Shown in pieces: positions 1 through 12,212 of a stretch of DNA of 64,000 nt. The notes under the pieces are model-generated. The model was not told the DNA's origin. It ran no database searches and saw only the letters and a list, made by a program, of their open reading frames with translations. Made by a program: the position numbers and the translations under genes. Location of the stretch: positions 2,847,101-2,911,100 of the forward strand of contig NC_018396.1 in assembly GCF_000208865.1 (NCBI RefSeq), written 5' to 3'. Numbering within the stretch: the first letter of the stretch is position 1; every line of letters starts with the position of its first letter. This DNA is from Neospora caninum Liverpool. Its lineage: Eukaryota > Apicomplexa > Conoidasida > Eucoccidiorida > Sarcocystidae.

Positions 1-3000
1 CAACGCGGCGTAGAACCGCCACGTCTCCAGGAGGAGGCACAGCTCCTCTTCGCTCGGAAGCCGCGGAACCCCCGCGGAGGGCCGCGGAGCCTCCAGGTCA
101 CTCCAGAGTCTGTCAGAGAGAAAATAGAGCAGAAAAAGCAGAGAGGGAGGAACGCGAGACACGCATGGGCATGCGGAGGTGAGAACCCGTTGATGTATGT
201 GTCTCCGTCGGTCCTCAAGTGACGGAGCTGCGGCGTCACGCAGGAAAAAACTCGATTTCGAGACACGAAACGAACACGCAGGATTGTGGAGACCATGCGG
301 AGAGGCAAGAAGCCTCGCTACGTCGGACAAGGGTAGCGTTCCTAAACAACGCACAAAAACAGAGACCCGACAGGCTAGAAGCAGTACTGAGGCAGTTACA
401 CAAAAGCACCCACTTGTGCAAATGCTCTCGGCCAAAGACAAAGATCTCCAGCGCTGAAGGCGTCGAGCAAGTCGAGAGACCTGGCTCTGCTCCGGCTCTT
501 GCGAAGTCACGAGCCTCAGAAGAAACCCGAGAAGGAATGTCCAGTGAGGCGGCGAGGCGGCCCCGTGCGCGCAGAGCTGTCCAAGTATTTGCAGTGAAGG
601 GTTTGATGGCAACTTCGGCGAGGAGTCTGAGCATGAACGAACACCGGAAGGCAGCACGCCTTTCGAAACGGAAGCAACAAGGCTCGAACTGGAATCAAAA
701 CGACGCCACGACGGTAGTGTCCCGACAGAAACTCGCCTGAGAAGAAGTTTCCCAAAGCGAAGAGAAACGGGAAGAGCACAAGCGCGCTACACGTGCACAC
801 AGTTTCAGGAAATGGAGCACAGAGACCCTCCTGCGAAGCGTCGCCTCGCAGTCGCAGCCTTGGTGCGTCCTTTCTTTAAACTATGGTGGGACTCAGAAAA
901 GGAGAGCGTCGCGAAGCGGCTGCAGAGCCCCCCTCGCTCCCACTGGCGGCGGAGTCGCAACGAGCGGAGTCTCTCGACTGGCAAAAACGCCCAAGTCATC
1001 CACGACCGGGCACTCTACAGAGAAAGCGAAGAACGTTTCTTCTCCTATTGCTGGCGCCGCGGCAGGGAAGATCGGCAGAATCGGCTTCGATACACTTGGT
1101 GGATGTTCCGCCATCGGATCCGCGAGTCAGAGCTTGAAACAAAGGCCCACTGGGGCAGCCTAGCTGCTGGAGGGGCGGCTGGCTTTTTCTGGGTACTTTT
1201 TGTACGGGTTGGACAAATGGATTAGATCTTGATATCTGCGTATACAGACTGGAGTGCTATTGCGGAGCAGAGGGTTGAGACTCTCGCGGAAAAAGAACCA
1301 GGTGAACTCCTTACTGTTTCAATCGCAGATCGTCTCCGGCACAAACTCGAGAGAGTGTGAAGGGAGAGAGAAAGGAAGGGTCCAACTGCTCCCGCCAGTC
1401 CGCCGGGCGAGGCTGCAAGAGCGAGAAGACTTCAGGCAAAGCGGCGGAGACGGCGTCTTGAACGAAGCGGAGCGCCCAGTGTCCAAAGAGCGGCCTGGGA
1501 GAAAGCACAGGCAGTCGTGCAAAGAAACGGACAGGAGAGAGACGGAAGGCTGGGAGAGGGGTATCAGCAACAGAAAACGTGTCTACTCCCCGAGGTACAC
1601 AGACCGCAAAAGCGTCAGCCTCGAGGCAGAAGACCCGGAGTGGACGCCGCAGTGTCTCTCGCCCTCGCATTTCGGTCTTTTCCGTCTGCGCCTCCATCTG
1701 TGCCAGTGTGGGGCAGGCCCCGTTGCCTACGCGATTCCTCTTCGCTTCTCCCTGTGCCTGGGGGGGGGGGGGGGTCTCGGCTGTTTGATTTCTCTTCTTT
1801 CGTCCGCTTTCCTCGTCTCCGTTCCGCTCCTTGTTTCACTTTCCACTTTTCGCTTCGTTTCTTGGCGTTTCTCCTCGCGCCGCAGCGAGAGAGCCTTACT
1901 GTGACGCGCAGAACTCGAGAAGGCCCCGCCACGGAAGGCTGTGAAGCTTCGCCAAGTACGTGGCGTCCCGTGCTGCAAACACCGACGCAAGGGAAACGCC
2001 GCATAATGCGGTAGACTTCTCGCGGGCTTCTGCCGGCTTCCCGTCGACGCCGCCTCTGCCAGCAAAAAACTGCGGCACATAGCCGACGCGGAGACGATAC
2101 AGAAATCTAGAGACAGGTTGACTCAAATATGCACGCGCATGCAGGTTTACACGCCGCTCACAGCACAAATGCTGCCTCGAGTCATCCCCCCGTAAGGATT
2201 CATTTTCGGACTACTTCCAATCTGCAAACTCGAAACAAAACAGATGAGGCAACAGCGACCGGTAACACCCAAGAGGCGCAGGCAGAGATGTTTCTGCAGA
2301 CCGCGATGTAGATAGACAGCAGTAGATGGATAGAGATGTAGACAGATAGCAAGAGATACAGAGAAATACGCAGAGAGAGATAGAAATAGGTAGACACAGA
2401 TGGGTGTTTGTGTATGTGTATGATGCAGTGAGTGAAACAGGGAGAGAGGCTTGAAAAAAGATAGGCGTCGGAGTACATCGAAAGGAAGATGCGCATGTGC
2501 ACGGAACGATAGATCTGCATGCATTAACACGTAAAGGTGTAAAGGGGTTGAGAACGCGTGATGGCAAGACAGGCACGGAAGCCGATGTGCAGGCCATGGA
2601 GCGGCTTTTTTCCTCCCTGTTTCTGTTCCCGCCCTGTCTATCTCCACTGTTCCCTTCTCCATCGTTCCTTTTTCCACGGATTTCCGTTGCTTCTCCCTGG
2701 TCCGTCGTCAGTTCCTGTCTCTGCCTTCTTTCGCTCTGCCGCACCTTTGAAGTAGGGGAGAACATGAAGCCTCGCCACCATGTACAGAATCAGCGCGACG
2801 CCCGCGCTGGTTCGTGTCTGTTCTGCGGCCGCTCCGGCCAGCTGCTGGCCTCGCCCAAAGTACTGTCCCCTTTTTCCGACCGAGCCCGAAAAGAAAAGGA
2901 GACCCTTCTGGGCTCCTCCCAGGCCGAGGCCCGTTCCGCCGGCACTTGAGCCGTCAGTCGAAGCGGTCGAGCACAGAAACTCGGAGGCTGACGGAAAGAC

Positions 3001-3199
3001 GTGCGCGCGGAGACACCGAAGGAGAACGGGCAGATCCTAGACGAGCGAAACACACAAAAACGAGAGCACAGAGTCTAAAAGCGACGAAAGGAGGGGAAGA
3101 TGGGCACCTGTAAAACTGCCCACGCATACGTACATCTGTGAGTATGTAGATGCCTTGATCATTCGTATCGAATGTGGCGCATAAGAAGGAGATCGGGTC
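1..3199. other. no gene supported
   Basis: I see no conserved protein and no convincing exon chain here. Open frames on both strands are short and compositionally driven (Arg/Ser/Pro-rich). The stretch may include the 3' untranslated region of the minus-strand gene that ends at 3200. It holds a 15-base G run at 1760-1774 and a degenerate GATA/GACA-rich tract at about 2305-2420. Confidence 0.5.
1760..1774 (+). repeat. poly-G run of 15
   Basis: Uninterrupted run of 15 G on the plus strand in CT-rich sequence. Length is likely unstable and prone to sequencing error. Confidence 0.8.
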
Positions 3200-6025
3200 T
3201 CACGTACATGCAGCAAACTGTGCCGAGTAGGGAAACCGAAGGAGCCCTTTCTCGTCGAGCAGCTGGCCTGAAGGCAGTCGACTTACTAGAGGCGAAGCGA
3301 GAAAAAAGGTGTCCCTGTCTTCTTCTCCGTCGCCGCCCAAGAAGAACGGATGTTGCGGATCCGGAGACGGAACGGTCGACATCATCTGCGACAGGATTTC
3401 GACGCACTGCAGCCACCGCTGGAGCGCAGAGAACGGAAGAAGGTGAGAGTCGCCGCCCTCGACTTTTCCGTGGCTGTGAAGCGTCGAGGCTGGCGAGTGA
3501 CAGAGGGACGCCTGCACGGCGCTTCGAGCAAACCGCAACAAAAAGCGATACAGGCGAAAAGAGAGGGTCAGACAGAGAGAGGAAGACGGTTCACTGAAGC
3601 GCTCGTCTTCTTCCTTCTCCTGTTCTTTGCGTGTCTCTTCATGTACCCACGCGGTCACGACTGTCCCAGTGGCCCCGTCCGAGGGTTGTTCTGCGGCCTG
3701 CTCTAGGGTTCCTTCGCCTGCTCTCCCGTCGGCCCGCACGTCTCTCTGGTGTGGTTCATCGCGCTCCGAGGCCAGCGCCGTCTGTTTGTCTTCCTCCTTG
3801 ATCTCTTCCTCGTCGACGCGGCGAAACAAAAGCCCTGTGCGCCGTTTCCGCTCCCGGACACTCTCTCGGAGACTCTCTGTCGCGTCTCCGTCTCGCCCCC
3901 CGTTCCCGGTGAGCAGTGTGAGCTCCCTATAGAACGCGTCTCGTGCACGAGTCCATCTGCGCCTGCGTCCGGCCTCTCGTTCCCTTTCTTCACCTTGCAC
4001 AGTGGTGTGCTTCGCGCCTTCTCCGTCTTCCTCGCCTTCTCCGTCTTCCTCGCCTTCTCCGTCTTCGTCCTCTTCTTCGTCGCCGCCTCGCAGTTCCAAG
4101 ACGGCGCCGAGAACGAAGTCGAACAGCACGGGGCTGGTGGCCCTAGAGGCCAGCCAGGGCGCGTGGGAGATCGCCGCCGGCAGCAGACGAATCAGCGAGC
4201 GCTTGACGCGGAGCGGGTCGGCAGGCCTCAGCGTCTCCAGAGTCAGGGGACTGAAGAGGAGGAGAGCAAGCTGCTTGCGCAGATCCGCCGCGACTTCCGG
4301 AGGCAAAAACGGCGCCGCTGGGGCCGCGGTCGACGCCCGCGTGCTCAGCAAGATGCACTCGCACGCCGAGAGGAGGGCGACCGCCTCGGGCGGCTGAGGC
4401 CCAGAAGGAGACATGTGGCAGGTCGAGAGGTCGTTCGGCGAAGAGAGACTCGCGAGTTTCAGAGCCCAGAGCACTGCGTACGGAAGGCTCGAGCGATAGG
4501 CGCGACGCACGGGGAGCGACAGAACATCGACGGGGAGCAGACCGATTATTTCCGCAACCGCCAAGAGACACCACGCGCGACCGCACCGCTGGGGCGCGTG
4601 GTCCTGAAGAGGCACACCCGCGGGGAGACACGCAGCTGCATTGGAGGGCGGAGACAAAGAGGCCGGAGAAGCCGCGAGAGCCTCCAGAAGAAAGTGGTGA
4701 AGCGTCGAGGCCACAACTCCCCTCTCCGAAGACAAATCAAACCTTCCATTCCCCAGAAACGAGGCAGGAGAGGACGAAGAAGACGAGGCTGAAGAGGACG
4801 AAGACGAGGCTGAAGAGGACGAAGACGAGGCAGGAGAGGACGAAGACGAGGCAGGAGAGGACGAAGACGAGGCTGAAGAGGACGAAGACGAGGCTGAAGA
4901 GGACGAAGACGAGGCTGAAGAGGACGAAGACGAGGCAGAAGAGGAAGAAGCGAGGCTGAACGATCCTCTTCTGCTTTGTCGGGGAGAGGGCGAGCGACTG
5001 GCGCCGGAAGGTGGCGGAGATTTGGAGGCGTTTTTTCCTCGGGTTTTCAAGAACTTTGCGGCGCTGTCTTCGGGCTTTTTGGTTTTTCCTTCTTCTTTGG
5101 CGACGGCTCCAGCAGCGAGGACGACGCCACTTGCGCGTTTTCGTTCTTCCTGCTCCAGGCGCTTCTCCGTCTCGATCCGCGCTCGCGAGTCGCGCAGAAA
5201 CCGCAGATGCTGCTCGCCTTCGTGGTCGTACATGAGCACGAAGAAGACGACCAGCAGCTCGGCCTTCACGATTCCGGCCCCCGACAAGCGCCGGAGAAAC
5301 CGGCCGAAGGCGGACGCCGGGAAGAGCGAAGAAGCCGCCCGGAGAGACTCCAGCGGAAAGGCCTGCAGATGCACCGCTTCGTGCAGCTGCTCCGCAGACG
5401 AGAACGCGAGGAGACGCAAAAGAGACAGCGGAAGAACGGGGCGCGGCAGCGGAATCGAGGCATCAAACAGCTTCAGGAACAAGAGCCGCGCGAACGCCGA
5501 CCCAGCTTGTCGGACGGCGGAGAAGACTTTCTGCGTGAAGGAGAAGACGAAGAGCGCAGGCAGCTGAGCCGACGAGAGCGCGGACGCGCAGGAGAACGGA
5601 TTCGAGGCGTTGAACACGGCGAGCAACGCATCAATCAACTGCTCTGCAACCTGAGGGAGATGCAAACGGCAGAGGGCGGTCAAGCGCGTGTGAGAGAGCG
5701 GCAACACAGAGGCTGTAGGGAGAAGAGATGCGACAAGACAAAGAGGCAGACGCCACGCACAGAAAAACGAAGGAGGAACGAACAGCCGAGTCCTTAACGT
5801 ACGTCTCGAGAGAAATGCTCCGCTCCCCCCGCTTCGAATTGAACGCTTCGCCACGGTCTCGCCTCACTCCAAACAGGAAGACCCGAGAGCCGTCAATCCC
5901 TTCTTCCATTGATGTGTTTGTAACGCGGAGAGCCTGCCGACACCCCCTAACTGCTACCACATATATACAGACATATACTTTGCCTAAACATATATCTACC
6001 AATGTGCATATATATGCATGTGCTT

Positions 6026-6067
<42 letters not shown>

Positions 6068-8324
6068 TTGTGGCCAACCAATCTACAAACACATCTACAG
6101 ATGTGAACGCCTCTTTATATCAAGATGTTTTTTGGGCGGAAGAGAAGCACAGAAGGGTGCGAGTCCGCATACGAGTCAGCTGGTCGCGATCTGTGTCACG
6201 TGTTATCTTTCTCGCGTTCTTCTCCGATCGAAGCGTCGTTCCAACACCCGGCAGTATACAGAAAGTATCTCCGGGGGAGATGCATGCAGAGATGGTCAAA
6301 CACACAAACATATAGATATACATATATATCCATATATATACAATTCTCTCTAGGCAGAAAGGGCTCGCGTGCCTTTTTCTGAGAAGTGCGTTTTCTTCGA
6401 GAGACCGAGCGACTCCGGTGGAACGCGCGAACACGCGGGTCTGTTTCTTGCTTACTTGCAGCCCGAGCTCGAGATGTCCTGGGTGCAGAAGCGCTGCGAG
6501 AATGGTGTCTCTGACTGCGTCTCCTTCTGTGTGGGGTCTGTCTTCGGCGTTTTCTCCGGGGCGTTCTCTGTCTCCTGGGCGTTCGCGCTCGTCTCCAGCG
6601 AAGAGGGCATCTCCGGGGCGGAGGCCGAGCTGCTGGATGGCAAAGAAGTTGTTGGCCTGCTTCCAAAAGCCGTGCGCTTCGCCTTGCTCGGACTCGCCTC
6701 GGCCTCTCTCTCTCTCTCTCGCTTTTCGTTGTCTGTCGCCACGGACTCTCGGATTTGCATGCGTCTCCGAGGCGCCTGCTGAGGAGAATCCCGGGTCGCC
6801 GGGGCTCGCGTGCCAGTTTTCGGCGAGGACTTCGAGGGCAAAGGCCAGGAGAGGCAGTCGCGAGAGACAGGGAGAAGAAGGCGGCAGGAAGAAGAGGGAA
6901 CGCGAGAAAGCGGTGAGATTCGGCCCGGACGAAACGCCTGTCGACGTCGAGGAAGACGGCAAGTGTCTGGGGCGCAGACTCTTCCCCTTGACGTGCTTCG
7001 CGATCGACACTCCTTCCAAAAGAGCCGCGCGAGACTTGAGGTGGGGCGGTTTCGCTGCGAGATGTGGCTTCGGAAGAGGGTCTGTCCCACTCTCTCCCAC
7101 ATGCTCGGTCGTCTCGTCGCCGAATCTCTCTTCTCTTTTCTTCTTCTGCTCCGGCTCTCTCTGGCCTCCGCACGCGTCCACTGTCTGCTCACTCCCGCGC
7201 ACGCGCTTACGCCCTGCCACGCTCGAGCGCCGATCAGAAGCCGAAGACGAAGAGGAAGCGGCAAACGAGGGCGCATGCGGCGGCTCTGAGGGAGTGACGT
7301 GGCAGCCTTCTGCCTGTTGGTGCGCACGGCTCCTCGCTCCACTTCCGTCTAGCGCTTGGAGCATTTGAGGCGAGATCTGGAACAGCAGGATCGGAAGAAG
7401 AAGAGGGAGAAAGGGAATCCAAGACCTAGGCAAATCGGCGGGCCGCTGGCCGTGGCACAGAACCGCACAGACGTCCTCGCAGAACAGCGTCAGGACATTT
7501 CTTGCATGCAGAAACATTAGAGGCGAGTCCCAGGAAGGCGAGGCAGCCGACAAAGAAGAGGAAGGAGGGGAAGACGAGGAAAACGGGGGAGACGAGGGAG
7601 AGGAAGAGAAGAGGGAAACAAACCAGGGATAACTCTGATGTGGCTCCACGACCTCCAAACTGTCGAGCGAGGATAGCGAGACAGCAACGGAGGGAGACAA
7701 CGAGGCGCCGACTGGTAGCTGACGCGCAGCAAAGCCCGTCGCGGCCGTCGCCGACTGCGTGCCTTCTTCCTGTTCAGCTTGATCTGGCCTTTCTCGCTTC
7801 GGAGAAGGGAAACAACTGCCGACGCCATGATGCCCCGTTTCCGTCTTCTCGCCACTTTTTTCGGCCGTCGCCTCTGTGCTTCGCAGAGGACCCGCCGCGG
7901 AAAGAGCAGTCGACCCAGCCTCCTCGCCTCCGCTCACGCCAGACGCCAATTTCTGACCATCGCCTTTTCCCCTGTTCGACAGACGCGAAGAGGATGGTAA
8001 AGACGCAAAAGAGGAACACGCTGAAGACCAGGGAGAGGAGGAAGCAAGAGAAGAGGCAACCGAGGCGGAAGGTGGAGCGTTCGTTCTCGTCTTCGAGGTG
8101 AGAACATCGTTTACAGAGACACGTAAAAGCGCTTGGACGAACGCCGTTTGGCCGGGAGTCGCAATTTTATCTAAAAGAGCAGAGAGATGCGGAGGCGGCG
8201 ACTCGTAGTGAGTCCTGAGCTCCAGAAGAAGGGGGAGAAGAGGAAGGAAGCCCGATTTTCTCCACTGAAGGCGGGAGAGAGAAGCAAAGTCGTAGAACTC
8301 GAGACAGCTCGTGACTTCCTCCAT
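3200..8324 (-). CDS. large protein of unknown function, two exons
   Basis: Exons run 8324-6456 and 5650-3200. The donor is GTAAGC after a Leu-Gln pair, the acceptor is CTCAG, both phase 0, giving about 1439 residues. The start at 8324 sits in GCCGCCATGG, a strong eukaryotic context, and opens with MEEVTSCLEFYDF. The sequence is Leu-rich and looks helical in both halves, possibly HEAT-like, broken by low-complexity inserts. Exon 2 carries a long Ser/Ala repeat (bases about 4765-4945) and an acidic Glu/Asp/Gly run (about 4010-4080). I do not recognise the family and assign no function. The intron (6455-5651) carries a (TA)n tract. The last codon is a guess: the frame stays open to a stop at 3200, but an unseen splice before that is possible. 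Confidence is good for a gene and moderate for its exact ends. Confidence 0.65.
4765..4945 (-). repeat. in-frame Ser/Ala trinucleotide repeat
   Basis: The minus strand encodes blocks of five to six Ser separated by Ala or Pro-Ala, about nine imperfect copies of a 21-24 base unit, inside exon 2 of the gene at 3200-8324. Copy number is likely variable between strains. Confidence 0.85.
6029..6063. repeat. (TA)n microsatellite
   Basis: About 17 TA units in the intron of the gene at 3200-8324, followed by a looser TA-rich stretch to about 6340. Confidence 0.85.
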
Positions 8325-9694
8325 GGCGGCGAAAAGCGGCGTACCGAATCGCCCAGGCCGCAGACAGGAGAATTCACGAGGTGAGAATTGAGAATCGGGT
8401 TTCAAAAAAAGAGCAGGGTCAAGAGGAACGGTCGAATCCTCCGGATGTTCACGCGATCAAATCGCGTTAACTTCTCGTCAGTCTGACATTTCGTCGCCTC
8501 GAGGTCGCCCGGTTCTGTCTAGGGTGTACCTCTTCGTGTCTCTTCTCTGCGTTCTTCGTCCCGCTGCTCGGTCCCCCCTCATTCACTTCTTTCCCTTCTT
8601 TCTCCTGGATATTTGTTCACGGCCATCCTGCGCGCTGGCTCTTTGCAAAGGGTTCGCCGGCAGATGCACGACACTCGACGCTCGCACGGCGATTTCTCTC
8701 CGGGAGAAGCCACCGGGAAAGACGGCGGAATCCTCGTTCACACCCGCCACATGCGTTTGATTCAAAAGGAACTGAACATCTGGCTCGACAAAAGATATTT
8801 GCTTCCTGAGTTTCGATTTGTACCGCTGCAGCGTCTTTCACCGTTTAACTGCGTTAAAACAATTCGCTGCATGCCCCAGCAGAGAGCAGCTTGTGCTCCC
8901 GTCGGGCCGAACGCTCAAAAAAGGCGGGAAAAGGCCATCTCAAAAGGGCCGAAGTGTGAATGGAAATTTCTGGAGAGCGAGGCAGGAAAAAGAAAAGCGA
9001 ATCGCAGAGAGGGACGGAGAAAACCCCGTTTGGGCTGTAGGCTTCCGCATGCTTCTTTCGCAGCATGCACGCCATGAAGACAACGCACGAGGGCGAATCC
9101 GGAGGTCTTGCGCAGGTTTCTCGTTGCACAAGAAAGAATTGAAAAGCGGGCAAGAGTCCAAAACGCCTCCTTTTGCGTGTGCGCCTCTCGGTTTGCGACG
9201 ATCACGCTTTGCGAGAGTGCAACGGGGTGTAACCGACGAAGCGGAACCTCCGAATCGACAAGTCGTCCACTGCACATTTCCAGAGAAAGCAGGACTCGGT
9301 TGCTCCTTGCACGTTTTCTCTGCGCTTGCGATTTCACCGTTCCTTTTTATCCACCTCCTTTACTCAGTGTTTCCTCTGCAAGTCTCCGTCCAGCGGCCTC
9401 CCGTCCACCCGCTCCACGGCTGTCGCCGTCTCTCTTTCCCCCGTCTTTTCCAGCTCTAAAGTTTTCCCTTGTCTTGTTGCTCTGTTTCCGTCCTCTCTCC
9501 TCGTTTACGCCTCTGTCTCTCCTTGCCTCCAGTCTTTTTCCTCCGGTCGTCTCTTGCCTGATGCTCTCGGAGTGTTTACCTTGATAGCTTGCGTAGGCAT
9601 GAAAGCTACTACAAGATAAAAAGGTTGCTGCGAGGTGAGAAACGTGCACTCACACAGTGCCTAAGCATACACATAGAGATAGAGATGCATATGC

Positions 9695-9697
<3 letters not shown>

Positions 9698-9728
<31 letters not shown>
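9698..9728. repeat. (TA)n microsatellite
   Basis: About 15 TA units in intergenic DNA. Confidence 0.85.
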
Positions 9729-9732
<4 letters not shown>

Positions 9733-10656
9733 TTGTGACGAATGCGGTGTAGCCTTCAAGTGAAGTTAGCGCCAGGCACCCACTAAATGGGAGTTTGTTG
9801 ACGACTAGATCATCAAAGTGAGGAACCTCACCGAACCATTGCGCCGTTTCCCGTTTCTCTCTCTGTCCGCGAAGCCTTTCCGCTTTCCTGTCTTTCCTTC
9901 CCTTGCAAAACATTTGTTCTCTTCGGAATCCTCGCATAGCGACACAAGAAGTCTATCGGAAAGAATTTTATCTCGTCTTCAAGAGAATGTTAATCTCCCT
10001 CCATTGTTTGTTTGAACGGGTTCGCAGAAGCAAGTGTATGGCCCGACACGGTCTCCGGTTACACTTTTGCTAGCTAAGAATCTGCGGAACTTCCAATATG
10101 CGAGGGGCTCGGGTCGATTTTTCGGCAATTCGCATTAAGTTCTTCAAAATATATTTCCTTTAGAGTAAAATTCGTGACACCAGTTTCTAATTTACTCAGG
10201 GCTGCCGTAGCGTCCTCGGTCTGGCCACCTTAGCGCGATTGCAACCTTTAGGACAGGGGTGACCGAATTTTTTCTTCGATTAAAGACTGTGTAGTTTCTT
10301 TTGGACAGGCATATCGTTTTAAAAGTCTTATTCGCAATCGTTCTGACAGCACGACGACGCTGCTATCCATCACTTGCCGTTAATGAGGATAGAACCAGAG
10401 GCTACAACAGCGTGAGTGCACAGTATATCCCTGGGCATCGTGAAGCGAAGGCGTGAATGAGTATCTTGAACACAGACCATGCTACCTTGGGACCCTGGCA
10501 ATGTCAGTTCCAGAGGATGCTTGGTTCAAGGTTGTGAATTTTTTGGCGATAGCGTCTCCCTTGAGTGAACCGGAGTGTAGACCGTGCAGGCTGATTTTGC
10601 TTGTCAATCGATTTGTAGGTTTAATCCTGGGCAGGCGCCATGTGAGGCGGCTTTGC

Positions 10657-10682
10657 ATATATATATATATATATATATATAT
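10657..10682. repeat. (TA)n microsatellite
   Basis: About 13 TA units in intergenic DNA. Confidence 0.85.
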
Positions 10683-11901
10683 GGTGTGTCTGTGCCCGTT
10701 GTCATGAAAACCGGTGCTAAGTAGTAGCCTCGCTGAAGAACAGCTCGTGGCATTGAAGAGTTTGCCACACAATGGGAAACAAACCAGCAAACAGCGGATG
10801 AGTTATGACGGCAAATGAGACGATTCATCCACTCAGGAAGAAACCTGTGTCGCTGGCTGACTCTGGCATGGTAAAGTGGAGCGAAACTGTAGCAGCAGCA
10901 GCACCGTAGTGTTCAAACGAAAAAGAGTCTGGGCTCCAGGGTATGAAGCTCTAATGACTGCCATTACGTTCGTTTGATCCTGACCCACAAACCTGATGTG
11001 CATGAAATGAGACTCTAATCCAGAACCTCGTCAGCTGCACAGGTTCCTACATCTCGCCTGGAAACTTCCACGCAAATTGCACCGGCATGGGCAGCAGTGG
11101 CTGAGTGCCCAGTGATGCCCGATGCTTCAGAATCTCTTGGTGTCATCATCTGACAACTAGAGTCCAGCGCGGCAAAGCTTTACTATTGTCTAGGGTGAAC
11201 AACGGACCCAGCACTTTCGGGCGGCGGGTATGCAGACAAGAGCCAGGTCATCGTAGTCGATGGTTCCCAGTCAGGAGGGGAGCGCTGTCTTCAACTGACC
11301 CCCTTCTGTTTCACATCGGAAGCTCCACCAAATCATTTTCGTGCGAAGTGTTGAGAACATCAAAAAAACCAGGACAATAGTTGTGGTTAACCGCACAGGT
11401 TCTCGTCCTGCCTTGGTCCGAGTGTTTCGTTTGCGTGCTTCGGTTTTGCTGATCGGACACATCCGATTCCAGTGTCTCATTTGAATGATGCTTCCCTCCT
11501 GACCACCTTTTATTGGAAGAAACCAACGCTGGTAACGAGAAGGTTCCGCAGTCTGGGCACATCACCAGATGACTCTGAATCAACAAACTGGTAGGCGTGC
11601 GTACTTCTTTGCTCTAACAAGTACGATTTCCATTCCGATATTCAGCGCCTACAAAAAGGACAAAAAGCTCCCTTTAATAGAGTGCGGCTCCGCTTCGTAA
11701 CTTTGCCGTGTTTTCCTCCCTCACTCGCACCAGCGTCCACCCCCCGTTGTCGCGGTGCACATCTCTGTGTTCACACACGCATCACCTTCAAATATAGTCT
11801 GCGCGAGAATTGCGTCAGACGAAGACAACCGCCAAACTGGCGCCTCTGGTTACAGTTCCCATGCATCCCGTTGCTGCATAGGGGGAATTAATGGGGAGAG
11901 A

Positions 11902-11935
11902 AATAAGAGCCAAACATGACAGCTTGGCTCTTATT
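11902..11935. repeat. perfect 12-bp hairpin with 10-nt loop
   Basis: The left arm AATAAGAGCCAA (11902-11913) is the exact reverse complement of TTGGCTCTTATT (11924-11935). It lies about 200 bases beyond the 3' end of the tRNA-Pro gene in that gene's direction. Function unknown. Confidence 0.75.
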
Positions 11936-11952
11936 GCTTTGGCCCTTGGCGC

Positions 11953-11967
11953 GGCTGCAATGCAGCC
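11953..11967. repeat. 7-bp palindrome with 1-nt spacer
   Basis: GGCTGCA (11953-11959) faces TGCAGCC (11961-11967) across a single A. It is close to the 12-bp hairpin at 11902-11935. Confidence 0.7.
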
Positions 11968-12066
11968 GGCTGAGGGGGACGAGAAGACATCCGCAAAAAC
12001 CGCCAGCCGTGTGGAGTCAAAGTAGCCGAATGAAGTATTTGCCAAAAACAAAAGCGTTTTCATATC

Positions 12067-12085
12067 CTTGATCACTGTGATCAAG
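12067..12085. repeat. 19-bp near-perfect palindrome
   Basis: CTTGATCAC and GTGATCAAG are exact reverse complements with a single T between them. It lies about 55 bases beyond the tRNA-Pro 3' end. Confidence 0.75.
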
Positions 12086-12116
12086 AATTCGTTTCCTACT
12101 TATTATACCACACAAG

Positions 12117-12121
12117 GAAAA
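12117..12121 (-). terminator. possible Pol III terminator of tRNA-Pro
   Basis: Read on the minus strand there is a T4 run about 20 bases past the tRNA 3' end. A T4 run is a usual RNA polymerase III stop signal. It is short and may be weak. Confidence 0.5.
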
Positions 12122-12140
12122 CAGCCAGCTTCAACGCAAA

Positions 12141-12212
12141 GGGCTGTTCCGGGAATTGAACCCGGGACCTCTCGCACCCAAAGCGAGAATCATACCACTA
12201 GACTAAACAGCC
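12141..12212 (-). tRNA. tRNA-Pro (anticodon UGG)
   Basis: On the minus strand a 72-nt cloverleaf folds cleanly. The acceptor stem is GGCTGTT paired with AACAGCC plus discriminator C. The D arm contains the A-box-like TAGTCTAGTGG. The anticodon stem is CTCGC/GCGAG with loop TTTGGGT, giving anticodon TGG. The T arm is CCGGG TTCAATT CCCGG, with B box GGTTCAATTCC. There is no intron, and CCA is not encoded, as usual for a eukaryotic nuclear tRNA. It decodes CCA and probably other Pro codons. It stands alone in a gene-poor stretch upstream of FPPS. Confidence 0.95.

Larger units (their letters stand above)
8325..12140. other. intergenic, no gene supported
   Basis: No frame with recognisable protein or linked exons. 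The first few hundred bases are probably leader and promoter of the minus-strand gene starting at 8324. (TA)n tracts lie at about 9698-9728 and 10657-10682. From about 10020 to 12060 the DNA is less GC-rich than around the genes, and several perfect inverted repeats lie at 11.9-12.1 kb. Confidence 0.5.

Noticed and set aside
6029..6340. TA-rich stretches considered as TATA promoters
   Set aside because: They are long simple repeats inside introns and spacers, not placed upstream of starts.
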